64,000 nucleotides of DNA from Nothophaeocryptopus gaeumannii (Eukaryota > Ascomycota > Dothideomycetes > Mycosphaerellales > Mycosphaerellaceae): positions 62,001 to 126,000 of the forward strand of contig JASISA010000010.1 of NCBI GenBank assembly GCA_031771865.1, in the 5' to 3' direction. How positions within the stretch are numbered: the first letter of the stretch is position 1; every line of letters starts with the position of its first letter. This document shows, one piece after another, positions 1 to 9,592 of the stretch. The notes beneath the pieces were generated by a model. The model saw only the letters and a list, made by a program, of their open reading frames with translations. It was not told the origin of the DNA and did not search any database. The position numbers and the translations under genes are program-made.

Positions 1-755
1 GTGAGTGGAGGGATTCGACGTATGCGGAGTATTGTAAGGTGCCGTTGGAGAATTGTTTTCCGTTAGATGAGGACAGGCTGTTAGGGGGTCCGTCTGCTGG
101 AGGACTTGGGTATTCGATCGAGGATCTGATGTACCTTGCCGCCGTATCAGTCCCTTTCGGGGGACTTCGAGAAGTCGATGTTCGGCTTGGAGAGACGGTC
201 ATCGTGACTCCAGCGACTGGAATGTTTGGCGGTGCCGCGGTACTGGCTGCTTTGGCAATGGGCGCGAACGTGATCGCCATGGGTCGGAAGAAAGAAGCCT
301 TAGAGAGACTCAAGACGCTTGCTCCTGAAGGTCGGGTCCGGACGGTCGTCAACACTGGCGACGTCGAAGTCGACATCAAGGAACTCACCAAGACTGGGCG
401 GGCTGATGTCTTCTTCGACGTATCCCCAGCTGAAGCAGCCAGCAGGACACATTTCAAAAGCTGCATCATGTCCTTGAAGCATCGCGGACGTGTCGCTCTG
501 ATGGGAGGCATACCCGAGCTGCCGCTTCCGACGCAGCACATGATGCGGCTTGGTGTCACTCTCAAAGGAAAGTGGTTGTATGAGAGGCAAGACATCTTGG
601 ATATGACTCGAATGGCAGAGATGGGTCATCTCAAGCTCGGTGCCGCAGCTGATGTCAAGCTCGTTGGCAAATTCGGGCTTGATCAAGTCGAAGAGGCTTT
701 TGATTGCGCAGCTGAAATGAGTGGGCCGTTTCTTCACACGGTGATTGTACCTTGA
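1..755 (+). CDS. Medium-chain alcohol dehydrogenase / quinone oxidoreductase family, 5'-truncated by window
   Basis: The frame is open from base 3 to the stop at 753-755, so the gene enters from the left; a GTG at 39 is internal and not a start. The visible ~250 residues are the C-terminal two thirds of an MDR-family oxidoreductase. An N-terminal piece containing YAEYCKVPLENC fits the end of the GroES-like domain. The Rossmann part has a TPATGMFGGAA-type dinucleotide loop followed by a GRKKEAL stretch typical of NADP-binding members. The likely role is cytosolic reduction or oxidation of an alcohol, aldehyde or quinone; the substrate cannot be told. Zinc ligands, if any, would lie outside the window. 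It converges with the SAT4-type gene downstream. Family confident, exact reaction not. Confidence 0.82.
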   Translation, partial: EWRDSTYAEYCKVPLENCFPLDEDRLLGGPSAGGLGYSIEDLMYLAAVSVPFGGLREVDVRLGETVIVTPATGMFGGAAVLAALAMGANVIAMGRKKEALERLKTLAPEGRVRTVVNTGDVEVDIKELTKTGRADVFFDVSPAEAASRTHFKSCIMSLKHRGRVALMGGIPELPLPTQHMMRLGVTLKGKWLYERQDILDMTRMAEMGHLKLGAAADVKLVGKFGLDQVEEAFDCAAEMSGPFLHTVIVP

Positions 756-815
756 CTCTAGTAGCGTCGAGCAAGCTTGTGTGAGTGCAAGCCCAGAGAC
801 CTTTTTGTTTTTCGC

Positions 816-1952
816 TCACTGTATCTTGATACCAATCGTCTGCTCCACAATGATGGATCGATTCGATTCGGCACTCGCTGTATGATTCTTTCCGCGTCCA
901 GTCTGTGTAGAAATGCTCGACTCCGTCCCCGTTCTCGGACTCTGTCCATCGAAGATCTCCTCCATATCGGTCTGCCTGTTCTTCCAGGAAAGCTTTTTGC
1001 TTTTGTTCGAAGACGAGTTCGGTGCTCCTGGGCTTTTCTGAACAGAAGACTGTCGTATATACTCAGCTGAGTCCATCTCTTCCAACCTCATGTCCATAAA
1101 CCTAGTCTGCCACCCTTTCAGGAATATCCGGAAACAGGGTATTGTAGCTGCGATTACGTTGTAGTGCATCTCCACTTGCGCGAAGATCTCGGCTCCGGCA
1201 TAAGTGTAAGTAAACTCGCTGTGGTCCATGAGAGCGATTGCGGTCAGCCGTAGTCCGGCGAAGACTAGGACCGGGAAACGTAGTGCAAAGCCAACGCAGA
1301 CCGCAAACTTGGCCCTCCTCGCCATCTTGAGATTGTAGACCAGGATGAGTGGGAATGCAATCAAGATAACGCCCAGTGCCATTCCAACAGCCTCAATCGA
1401 TGCCCACGTAGCCAATGTTGATGACGCCGAGCCGACTCTGATCCTCCACGGACGACTATGGCCTCGCTGGGCTGCGATGGCTATCGCGCCAGCGATTCCG
1501 TAAGCTGAGATTAGAAGCACCAGACTTGTGGTCATTGCCTTCGAAGACAATCGATAGAACAGTGTAGCGACTGCAAGCTTGCCCAAGCAGAGCGCAACCA
1601 CGAAGAGGATATTGCTGGCGTAGATGATCTGCCTTCTTGCCAGTGTCTTGTCAGGAGCTCCAGCTATCTGGCTTACCTTCTCAACAAGATCAATCCTCTG
1701 CGCATCCAACATGTCCATCTTTCTCCCAAAGCCCAACGCAACGCCACTGAACACCGTCGCATCAATACAAAAGAAGTCATCGATGCCGATCAAAGTCGTC
1801 CAAGGCCATCGCATTGAAAGCCGCGTCAGGAGAGTCATCACACTGGCAATAAGCATCAAGATCCCAATGACCAAAACCGTTCCCCCATGATCATTCGCAT
1901 TGATCTCCGTGCTGACCTCCAACGATGGCGTCGTCGCATCGGCGTCCGCCAT
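816..1952 (-). CDS. SAT4/Pth11-like seven-helix integral membrane protein (rhodopsin-domain family)
   Basis: This is a single-exon 378-residue protein with about seven hydrophobic segments between residues 25 and 275, followed by a polar serine-rich cytoplasmic tail of ~100 residues. Markers of the fungal SAT4 (rhodopsin domain, PF20684) family include the early IGIDDFFC motif after TM2, a long loop with a KMDMLD stretch, and the C-terminal IPCFRIFLKGWQTRFMD segment. The loop that normally holds conserved cysteines reads HSRPWRIRVGSASS and lacks them, which is atypical. Members are large paralogous sets in plant-associated ascomycetes, some acting as surface-sensing receptors; a specific function cannot be assigned here. 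ATG at 1952 is the first in frame. Confidence 0.8.
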   Translation of the reverse strand: MADADATTPSLEVSTEINANDHGGTVLVIGILMLIASVMTLLTRLSMRWPWTTLIGIDDFFCIDATVFSGVALGFGRKMDMLDAQRIDLVEKVSQIAGAPDKTLARRQIIYASNILFVVALCLGKLAVATLFYRLSSKAMTTSLVLLISAYGIAGAIAIAAQRGHSRPWRIRVGSASSTLATWASIEAVGMALGVILIAFPLILVYNLKMARRAKFAVCVGFALRFPVLVFAGLRLTAIALMDHSEFTYTYAGAEIFAQVEMHYNVIAATIPCFRIFLKGWQTRFMDMRLEEMDSAEYIRQSSVQKSPGAPNSSSNKSKKLSWKNRQTDMEEIFDGQSPRTGTESSISTQTGRGKNHTASAESNRSIIVEQTIGIKIQ

Positions 1953-2479
1953 AGTTCGCTAGGAGGCAGAAGTAAGCATATCTGGCGACAATCTAGTGTT
2001 TGTGTTCGCGTCTCCTTCGCAGCTGCTCTGGCCGCACTTTCGACCTAGTGGTACGTGTAGAGCATTCCAACATTCCGGCATGCATATGGGTCGTGTAATG
2101 ACCGTGTGTTTGCTGAGAGGGTTGCATACCTCGGAGGCGCCGGACGAAAATGAGAGAACTGCGTGATAAAGCAGATACTGTGTGTGGTAGAACGTTGTGC
2201 CACGCTCTTGCTGTTGAAGCGGAGGTTTGTTGTCAGGTCTTGATGAAGTTAGTGAGTGGTTCGTGGGAAGCACAATAGCTGGGTGCATACTGTGCTATGC
2301 AGGTAGTCGTGCCCACTCGGCTTTTTCCGAATCCTCCATCACACCGTAGTAGTAGTTAGCAATATATCGTTCTACGCGTCATTTCTCGCGCTACAATACC
2401 AAACCAGCCTCGGAGGTGTCGCTTAGGGTTAGTAGCCAGCTTAATTCGCGTTCCTTTGACGTCGTCGCCGCCGTCTACT
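1953..2479. other. Intergenic, upstream of SAT4-type gene and 5' flank of decayed element
   Basis: No supportable gene. It holds the presumed promoter of the SAT4-type gene at its left end. The right part (from ~2330) is probably the terminal region of the transposon-like element, but I could not define a clean terminal inverted repeat. Confidence 0.4.
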
Positions 2480-3994
2480 ATGCCACCGAAGCGCAAGGCC
2501 GCGGCCTCGCGTAAAGCCCGAGAGAATGAAGAAACTGCTGCAGCACAGGCTAGTAAGCGTCGCAAGGGCAAGAGCAAGGTGACTACTAGGGCTACTAAGG
2601 AGCCTGAAGAAGAGGGTGAAGATGAAGACGCTGCGCAGTAGTCGTAGCTGGATAACCAGATATTGGATAGCATGCGAGAGCCTGCTAGCGCAGACGACGA
2701 GGAAGTGGTTGATGCCAATAACGAGGACACAGACGCGGAGCAAGAACGTGAGCAAGTAGACTATACCTACCTTTGTCAGTACGTGATTGTCTGCGGTAAT
2801 AAGCAACTGTATACAAAGGCGAATCCCCGAGCCCGCCGCTTCTACGGGCACTGGTTTTGCGATAAGTTCAGAGACTGGTTCAATAACTGGGGCCAAAGAT
2901 ATGATCCTGAAGACTATTACGAGCCGGACGACGCAACGCTGGAGGCTACATATGAACGTCAGCCGAAGAAGGACGTTTATATAACGTATATGGAGGATGA
3001 GGGAAGGACACAATACCTGGACGCACTCGCTATGCTGGATAGCTAGTACGATAACTACAAGAAGGGCTTGAAGATCACTCTTACTTGGTACGTGAAGGAC
3101 AAGCGGCCGCCTGTTACACCTGCCGCACGTCATGCTGGTGGTCAAAACGCTCCTCCGAGCTCTCAAAGAGTCACTGCTACTCAGCGCCAGCTCAATGACT
3201 ATCGTCGGATGCGGCAAGAAGAACGAGACGCCGAGCAGCAGTCGCAATCAAACGCGCGTGGTCAAGACGGTAGTCAAGACGGCGGTCAATCGCAAGGCCA
3301 GTCGCAGGCTGAAGAAGGACAGCAGGATGAAGATAACGGCGATTACGGCGCACAGTTGAAGCGCGTGTGGGCGTGCAAGAAGCCTGACTGCATGAACTAC
3401 GGTCAGTGGTGCTTCTATAGCGGTCCAGATATTCCGGAAAACCACACTCTTATATATAGAGAGGTTATGATCGACTGGGCAGGCGGAATTCGAGATAGTG
3501 ACCGCAGGGCTCCGGACAATCGCGTGTCGTTGTTCAATCGAGGCCCAGCCAATATCTCCAAGATGTGGAAGCAAAAGAACCGAATGGTTAGAGCCCAGGT
3601 AACTGGCAATCCGTACAGCGCGAGGGCGAAGGCATCTGTCGCTATTGCCGCTCCGCCTGTGATCCACAACAACAACAACATATATAATAATCCAGCGAAG
3701 GAGCCAGAACCGAGCATATCAAGCCCGTTACGCAGCTCGCAGCCGGACTACACTTTCTTCGACCCAAGGGACGAGAGACGGCTTTTCTTCGACTGGTTGA
3801 GACAGCGCTCCTTCTAGGGCCAAAGGTTGGAGGATGTAGAGCATATTGAGCGTGTATTTGAAGATAAGGAGCTCAGGTTGAAGAGATATATGAATATAAG
3901 CTGCGAGAAGTGGATAGATCTCGGGTTCAAGGAGGGAGAATGGGAGTATTGGCGGGCAAGCATGAAGAAGTACGATCGCGAAGGTCGGCTTTGA
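2480..3994 (+). pseudogene. RIP-damaged ORF1 of a transposon-like element (unknown protein)
   Basis: One reading frame runs from ATG 2480 to TGA 3992-3994 (505 codons) and is interrupted by four in-frame stops at 2639, 2645, 3044 and 3815. All four are TAG, the product expected from C-to-T change of CAG. The remaining sequence reads as a coherent protein: a basic N-terminus (PPKRKAAASRKAR), an acidic stretch, a central part with WFCDKFRDWF, a glutamine-rich spacer near codon 270, a short Cys segment (CKKPDCMNYGQWCFY), an asparagine run encoded by AAC repeats, and a terminal helix-rich piece. I do not recognise the family. It converges on the dead transposase at 4417-5436, which suggests both belong to one element or were hit by RIP together. 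Confidence 0.6.
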
Positions 3995-4416
3995 GCTTCG
4001 GTGAATTTTTGTACAACCACGCAACGTAGGCATATTACGAAAAAGGGAACGGAGGATCCGACATATATATAGAGCCGAAATATAAATTTTCTGTGATGCA
4101 TATATGATGTTGTGCGATGTTTTGGATGGGTATTGGCTGCTGAAGTCGAAGCTGAGAAATACGGATTTATGGCTCCGAGCACCTCCGAGCGAAATCCGGA
4201 CAGCACCGATTCCACGTCCTTTCGTTCTTGCTCGACAACGCGCTGTCCGTTGGGCTTTGGTCAGGACGGCTGCTTGTCTGTACGATCTTGGCATCGAGCG
4301 CTAGGCGGCTAGAGGCTGTTTTTGCGACGCTGGAGTCCTATAGAAGAGCCGTACTCCCGCCTAGGACCCATGGGGAGAGAAGGTCGAGAAATCGGTAGAA
4401 TTTTGTAAGAGGGCAG
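3995..4416. other. Spacer between the two RIP-damaged frames
   Basis: AT-rich after 4010 (TATATATA tracts), then a more GC-balanced stretch. Short open frames on both strands here have no recognisable content. The octamer TAGGACTC occurs as an inverted pair flanking the transposase: its complement is in the segment near 4333-4340 and the direct copy is near 5508-5515. It could be a decayed terminal repeat, but it is too short to be sure. Confidence 0.3.
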
Positions 4417-5436
4417 CTAATCATGATATCCGCAGGCCCAGAACCAAGCAGGGGCATGTTCAGCTGTATCAACTTGCTGGATTGCATGCTGTATAAAGTG
4501 TCCAAACGTCTCATATGCTACAGCCTCTTTGTAGTGCTTTCTGATCCATGCCTTTAAAGAATTGAAGGACATCTCGATAGGGTTGAGGTCCGGTGAGTAA
4601 GGAGGCAGATATCTCAATATGATATCGTGTTGGTCGTATAGATCTTGTACTCGTAGACTGTAATGAATAGACGCGTTGTCCATTACAAGAAACATGCCAG
4701 GCTCTAGTTGTTTGAGGACAAAGAACTCCAGCCAGTCTTCGAAGTCGACTTGCTTAATAGATCCTTGATATATCAAAGGATCGTCTAGGTAGCCGTTTGA
4801 AGTGATAGCCGGCAAAAGAGACCATCTTTTTGAGCGCTTAGATCCACCTAGATCTTTGCAAGGCGTGTTAACTGCAGAGTAGCCGTATTTGCGCCAGCCG
4901 GTGCGCTCGTTCGACGCACTCTCGTCCACAGTACAGACTCGCTTCATAGGCATGCCCTTTTGTAGGTATTTGAAGCTGTCTCGCACCTCCTCATTCCTCT
5001 CTAGGGCTACCCTCTGCGCCTTCTTCCTTGAAAAGTTCCTTCTCTTTATAGTCCTGCTAATAGTGGATTCGGTCACGATAATGTCGAATTCGTCGTATAC
5101 AAACCAGACAATCTCGTCTAGATAGGCGGTGGGCTTGTCCTTCAGGAAGGCGATTACTAGGTCCTCTTGCTCGATCGAGAGGGCGCGCTAGGGCCCCTTC
5201 TTCGCGAAAGTCGGGTACGGCTCGTTGAATAGACTAATATTAGTCTTTAGTTTGTCAATGCAGCGCCTGCTGATGTTGGTACTACGTGCAGCGCCTCTGT
5301 TTGAGAGTCCCTCTGCCCAGAGGTCCTTTAGCTGCTGGATTTGGTCCGGAGGCACCTAGTTTTTGGCCGGCAACGCGTGCTTCTGCCCTTTTCGCTACTC
5401 AGGCTCTTTACCGCGGATACGTAGGAGGTTGCTCAT
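4417..5436 (-). pseudogene. Tc1/mariner-superfamily DDE transposase, RIP-inactivated
   Basis: Reading the minus strand from ATG 5436 gives a 340-codon frame broken by TAG codons at 5397-5395, 5358-5356 and 5190-5188; the last 220 residues are uninterrupted. The N-terminal third has a helix-turn-helix pattern (DQIQQLKDLWAEGLS, then NISRRCIDKLK) and a second one around YDEFDIIVTESTISRTIKRR. The catalytic domain shows the expected acidic positions in VDESASNER, LVMDNASIH and the SPDLNPIEMSFNSLK box, which is the DDE signature of IS630/Tc1/mariner transposases. Normal length is about 340-350, so the element is near full length but cannot make the whole protein. All stops being TAG supports RIP rather than random decay. 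Confidence 0.8.
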
Positions 5437-6139
5437 GATATTAGGACGCGTAAATATAGTGTAGATGTGCTGTATAGACGTGTTTTATTACAAAGTAGCT
5501 ATCTAGTAGGACTCGAAGTTGAGGTGCGGGTGTAGCCGCGGCTGGGCACGACTACTTGCATGGCGTAATAAGCGAACGCAGGTGTCGGAGGATCTTTGTC
5601 CGCCTGCAGTAGACTTCCTATCTTCGCGCTATCTCTCAATTGCCGCAAAGCTCTTGAGACGGGCGCGAACAATTGTACCCTTCGCCAAATCTATGTCAAC
5701 CGCTCGAGGCGTTCGAAGTGCATTAGTCGAGAAAGGTAAGGCGCAGATCGAAAATCGATAGAAGGAATGCCTCCGTTGTCTGGGGTGTAGCAATGTCGCA
5801 CAGATCCACTACACCATGTACATGGCGTCAAGAGTACATGGGATACCAGATCTGTACACACCACTCCAGCAACAACATCGTCGACCACATTGCGCGGCAC
5901 TCCGTCAATGCCAATTAATAAGTCGACAGCCGCTGTGATACCTTTGCCGCTCGAGGTATCTGTCTATCATAGTTGCCCAAGACGAGCAAGATGGCGGTCG
6001 TGAACAGCTCGCACATTCTGACCGACATCATGAATTTGGGCAAAGAGCCTTCACGTCCCAGGTCCCAGCGGCAAAGCTGGACCAAAAATTCGACGAGAAT
6101 GGTGAGCAGAAGACGGGCACTCACCAAGATGCTCTTGAT
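5437..6139. other. Element edge and 5' region of the permease remnant
   Basis: 5437-5530 is probably transposon terminal sequence. From about 5990 a coding-like stretch begins. The frame that continues into the permease is open from ~5951 and reads GTHQDALDMHRLGRQQELRR at its end, so the true N-terminus of the permease lies upstream of the ATG at 6140. A better placed ATG at 5991 is in another frame, and I could not find a convincing intron to join it. Confidence 0.35.
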
Positions 6140-7244
6140 ATGCATCGCCTCGGACGCCAACAAGAGCTCCGACGAAACTTTGGAGAGTTCTCAATCCTTG
6201 GAATGGCGGCTGTGACAATGGGTACTTGGGCTGCTGTGCTCGGGACGTCGACATTTTCCCTAATCAATGGCGGACTTGCTGGCACCATTTGGGTGTATCT
6301 CGGCACTTGGGTGTTTATAATTTGCTTGACTTGCTCTTTGGCAGAAATGGCTTCGATGGCGCCAACATCTGGAGGTCAATACCGTGAGTCGTCATATGTC
6401 AAGCCGAACGTTGGCAATGTCCGCTGACAGGTCGCAGACTGGGTCTCCGAGTTTGCTCCCAGATCCCAACAGAAGTTCCTCAGCTACTCCGTCGCCTGGT
6501 TGAGTGCGCTCGGATGGCAGTCAGGGGTGGCCGCCACTTCGTACGTTTCGTCGACCTTGATGCTCGAGCTGGCGTCTCTCAACAACCCGTCATATGTATA
6601 CACCAGATGGCAGCAGACATTGCTTATGATCGGAATTGGCGCATTCGGAACCCTCTTCAACACATTCGGAGCCAAACGACTGCCATTGCTCGAAGGTATG
6701 GTTCTGTGCGTTCACGTCTTCGGCTTTTTTTGTATCATCGTCCCGCTCTGGGTTCTGGCTCCGAAAGCGTCCGCAACGGAGGTGTTCACTGGATTCTCCA
6801 ACTTTGGCGGCTGGTCATCGATTGGAGCAGCCTGCGTCATCGGCCAACTGACAGCGACGAGTGCTTTTGCAGGAAGCGATGCACCCGTTCATCTTTCTGA
6901 AGAGGTTAGAAATGCTTCAATTGCTCTGCCGAGAATGATGTTGGCCACGATAATGCTGAACGGCGCCCTTGATTTCATTGTCATAATCACATATGTGTTT
7001 GTGAGTGCTGATTTCTCCATGAGTGAGAATGTTCGCTGACTGTCATCAGTGCATCATCTCGTTTCTATATGTTATCTTCGCTGCGATCATCAGCTTCTTC
7101 CCGCTGTTTGCGGAGGTCACTGTCAGCACGATGAACTGGTCAGTGGTCATGTTTGCAGGTGTCTTTACAATTGCAGCGGTGGACTTTGCTGTTCGAGGCA
7201 GGAAACAGTATTCCGGGCCTGTTGTACATATCAATCGCAATTGA
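6140..7244 (+). pseudogene. APC-family amino-acid/GABA/choline permease with a large internal deletion
   Basis: Exons 6140-6383, 6438-7000 and 7050-7244 join in frame (introns GTGAGT...CAG at 6384-6437 and 7001-7049) to give about 334 residues, whereas fungal members have ~500-540. The first part is typical: RRNFGEFSILGMAAVTMGTW, the SLAEMASMAPTSGGQY box at TM2 and the HWVSEFAP segment after it, then QLTATSAFAGSDAPVHLSEEV and a following helix ending TYVF. The next exon starts inside what should be the last helices (FFPLFAEVTVSTMNW, then MFAGVF and FAVRGRKQY). The central helices, roughly TM6-TM10, are missing. Such a protein is unlikely to transport. The start is uncertain because the frame continues upstream without an ATG. 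It converges on the GNAT gene 30 bp away. Confidence 0.65.
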
Positions 7245-7273
7245 GCGCGTAGTGCTATTTTTCCAACCTGCTA

Positions 7274-7961
7274 TTACTTGCTGCTTTTGGCGTCCCTTCG
7301 GAGACATGTTCCGAATAGTTCGCCTTTGTAGAAGACCTCCTGAACCTCATAGAAGCCGAAGCGCTTGTACAAGAAGTTACCTTCTGGGCTGGCTTCAATC
7401 CAACCCGGTATTTCCAGGTGATCTGCTAGGGTACAGCCCCACTTCATCATGAGACCACCGAGGCCTTGCCTTCTGAATACCGGGCTCGTGAAGCAGATAT
7501 GCAAATCTACGACTGCTGTCAGTTTGGAGGCGCGCAGAGAAACATGCGGATGCTCTCCTACACAAGAACGAGTCAGGGTTGGCGGCCGCTCTTGCCTCGT
7601 TCATCGGATCCAGGAGCTCCCTCGACTTGGAGACCAGATCACCCTCAAGCCACTCCGGCGGCTCCTCAAAGCGGCGTGGGAGAGACGATGCCGGTCCTAG
7701 GTATAATTTCCAATTACTGGCAGCAACAATCTTGCCATTCTCATCTGCCACCTTGATCCATATGTCTGTGGGATCTTCTGCCATGATCTTGGTGTATTGT
7801 TCTTGAACCTTGGGCAAGTCGTCTGCAGAGTGACAGCCCATGATGAGCTGTCTGACCACTGGGGCTTGGAAGCATTCCCATTCAATGCGTATGATTTCTT
7901 CGAGGTCTTTGGCGGTCGCGCGAGAAAGCACGAACTTTGATGGAGTGTTTGATTCAGCCAT
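7274..7961 (-). CDS. GNAT-family N-acetyltransferase (copy A, intact)
   Basis: Two exons, 7961-7562 and 7506-7274, with a 55-bp GT-AG intron (7561-7507), encode about 210 residues. The N-terminal SRATAKDLEEIIRIEWECF motif is the usual beta1-alpha1 start of fungal GNAT proteins. After the splice, TSPVFRRQGLGGLMMKWG is the acetyl-CoA-binding motif A (Q/RxxGxG/A), followed by a substrate-side strand and YKRFGFYEV, the usual C-terminal GNAT strand. The ATG at 7961 is chosen because family similarity begins there; an upstream open stretch to 8069 looks like 5' leader. The product should be a soluble acetyl transferase to an amine; the substrate is unknown. It is followed in tandem by a decayed paralogue. 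Confidence 0.78.
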
Positions 7962-8480
7962 ACTGCCGCCGTATGCTCTCAGGATTGGTTGTGATATGAC
8001 GACAGCCAGTCGAAGGAGCGTCTCGGCTTCTTTCAAGGTCAAGGCTTTCGACTCGGAGGCTGAATGCAAGGGACTCAGCCTCCAGATCCGATGTCCTTAT
8101 CCACACGCATGTGAGACGTGATATTCACAATGTATAACTTCGCCGGAGGACTCCGAGTATACAGCTAGAACTAGCGGATCGTGGGTGCCGTTCGGCGGCA
8201 GGTGGTCACGGCTGGCGTGTTTCCAGCACATGGCGTGCTTACCTGTTCGAGAGCAGAGGACATGGCGTCTTCAAATTAGCAAATGCCAACAGATCTGTCC
8301 CTCACAATGAGAGAAGGAATGAAGTCCTCGCTGGTGCATGTTCTCAACCTGAGAAGGATGTCGAGAGGTGGAAAGGGCAAAAATATAGTACTGGACGGAG
8401 TCTGGTGGGAGGATTTAGTGGGAATGTTGATGGCTTTGATGGGACCACTTGATTCAGCATCTGACTCAGACACCGTTCCT
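7962..8480. other. Spacer between the two GNAT copies
   Basis: About 520 bp that should contain the promoter of copy A and the 3' end of copy B. I see no gene, repeat or RNA in it. Confidence 0.4.
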
Positions 8481-9187
8481 CTACCAGGTCAGCACAATCG
8501 GCGACAGAGCATCTCGACGCATCTTCATTCCCAGCACTTCACCTCGATGCACATTCTTCCCCTTCCCGCACTGTTCGAAGCCAGATCGACGGTACGGAGA
8601 AATGGCTTCTTGGCTTGACTCCACCCTCATCGGCATGGACAGCTGATCAGCTAAACCGCATCCCCAACACATCACGTACTGGCCAGCGCCGCGACGTCGA
8701 AATTCAGGGCTCCTGTAGAAGAGGAAGAGATCTAGACACCTATCAGATACTTCAGTCACGCGCTGAGACGGAGTGCCTTATATATGAACGGATCAGGATT
8801 GGCCTTGATCTTAGTCTCGCTCAGCAGCGCAAACCATTCCCTTGCTTCTTCTGCTCGCTCTTCATCCAGCCAACTCGGCCCTTTGGTCGCCTTCCTCGCT
8901 ACAGCTGTGTCTGATCCCACATATACCTTCCAATTGCTGGCGGCAGCGATACGACCGCTATTGGTATCGACAACCTTGATCCAAATGTCCGTCGGATCAG
9001 TAGCCACCTCTTTCTTATATCGTTCGGCTAGCCTCGGCAGGTTCGCGGTGTCGGTACAGCCCATGAATACCTCGCGGAACAAGGGTCATTCGAAGGAGTC
9101 GTACATCAATTGGACGATTTCGGGCATGTCTTCCGATGTAGCTCGCGAGAGCACGAAGCCGGCGTGTGGTTGTTGTGAGATCGCCAT
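8481..9187 (-). pseudogene. GNAT-family N-acetyltransferase (copy B, two lesions)
   Basis: A tandem paralogue of the preceding GNAT with the same layout: ATG at 9187, SRATSEDMPEIVQLMYDSF, ATDPTDIWIKVVD, then after the intron position SPEFRRRGAGQYVMCWG. Two defects are visible. Codon 34 is TGA (9088-9086), where copy A has an ordinary codon in an aligned segment. The intron donor that copy A uses as GTAGGA reads ATAAGG here (8781-8776), so the GT is lost. The acceptor TAG at 8734-8732 and the downstream frame are intact, and splicing at the old site would restore perfect alignment with copy A. Both changes could be single transitions. A sequencing error cannot be excluded for either, but two independent defects favour a dead gene. 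Confidence 0.72.
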
Positions 9188-9592
9188 TGTCCTCTACGCG
9201 ATCTGAGGTGACGCAGCAGGATATCATGACCTATTTACACGTTACGATGCTCTTATATAGCCATCCTGCGCCTCTTGCAACGACCGGACTTGGTATTGAG
9301 AGCCCTACTCGGGAGCTGAAGAGGTGCTTCATCAGGCATGGCATGGCGACCTTGGCGGAACAGAGTAACGCGCCTTCGACAAGATCCCAAGGGAATGCGC
9401 GAGGTATGGGGCTCGAACTATTAGGTCCGGAGTCTTGCTGCAGGCCGAAACATCCTTCCAAGCGTTCTTTGCGAAGAAGCGCGAGGTTGTGGAAGTGTGG
9501 AGGAAGGTAATGAACTAAGATTGCAGCTCATAAGCTAATTCACTAGCCTCGGCTGTGACCGCCATCAAAGTGCATCAAATTTGCCATCTATT
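9188..9592. other. Spacer between GNAT copy B and siderophore transporter 3' end
   Basis: About 400 bp. It should hold the promoter of GNAT copy B. I see no coding potential beyond short chance frames. Confidence 0.4.

Noticed and set aside
2441..3247. 268-codon open frame on the minus strand
   Set aside because: Antisense to the RIP-damaged ORF1, whose plus-strand reading has the coherent protein pattern.
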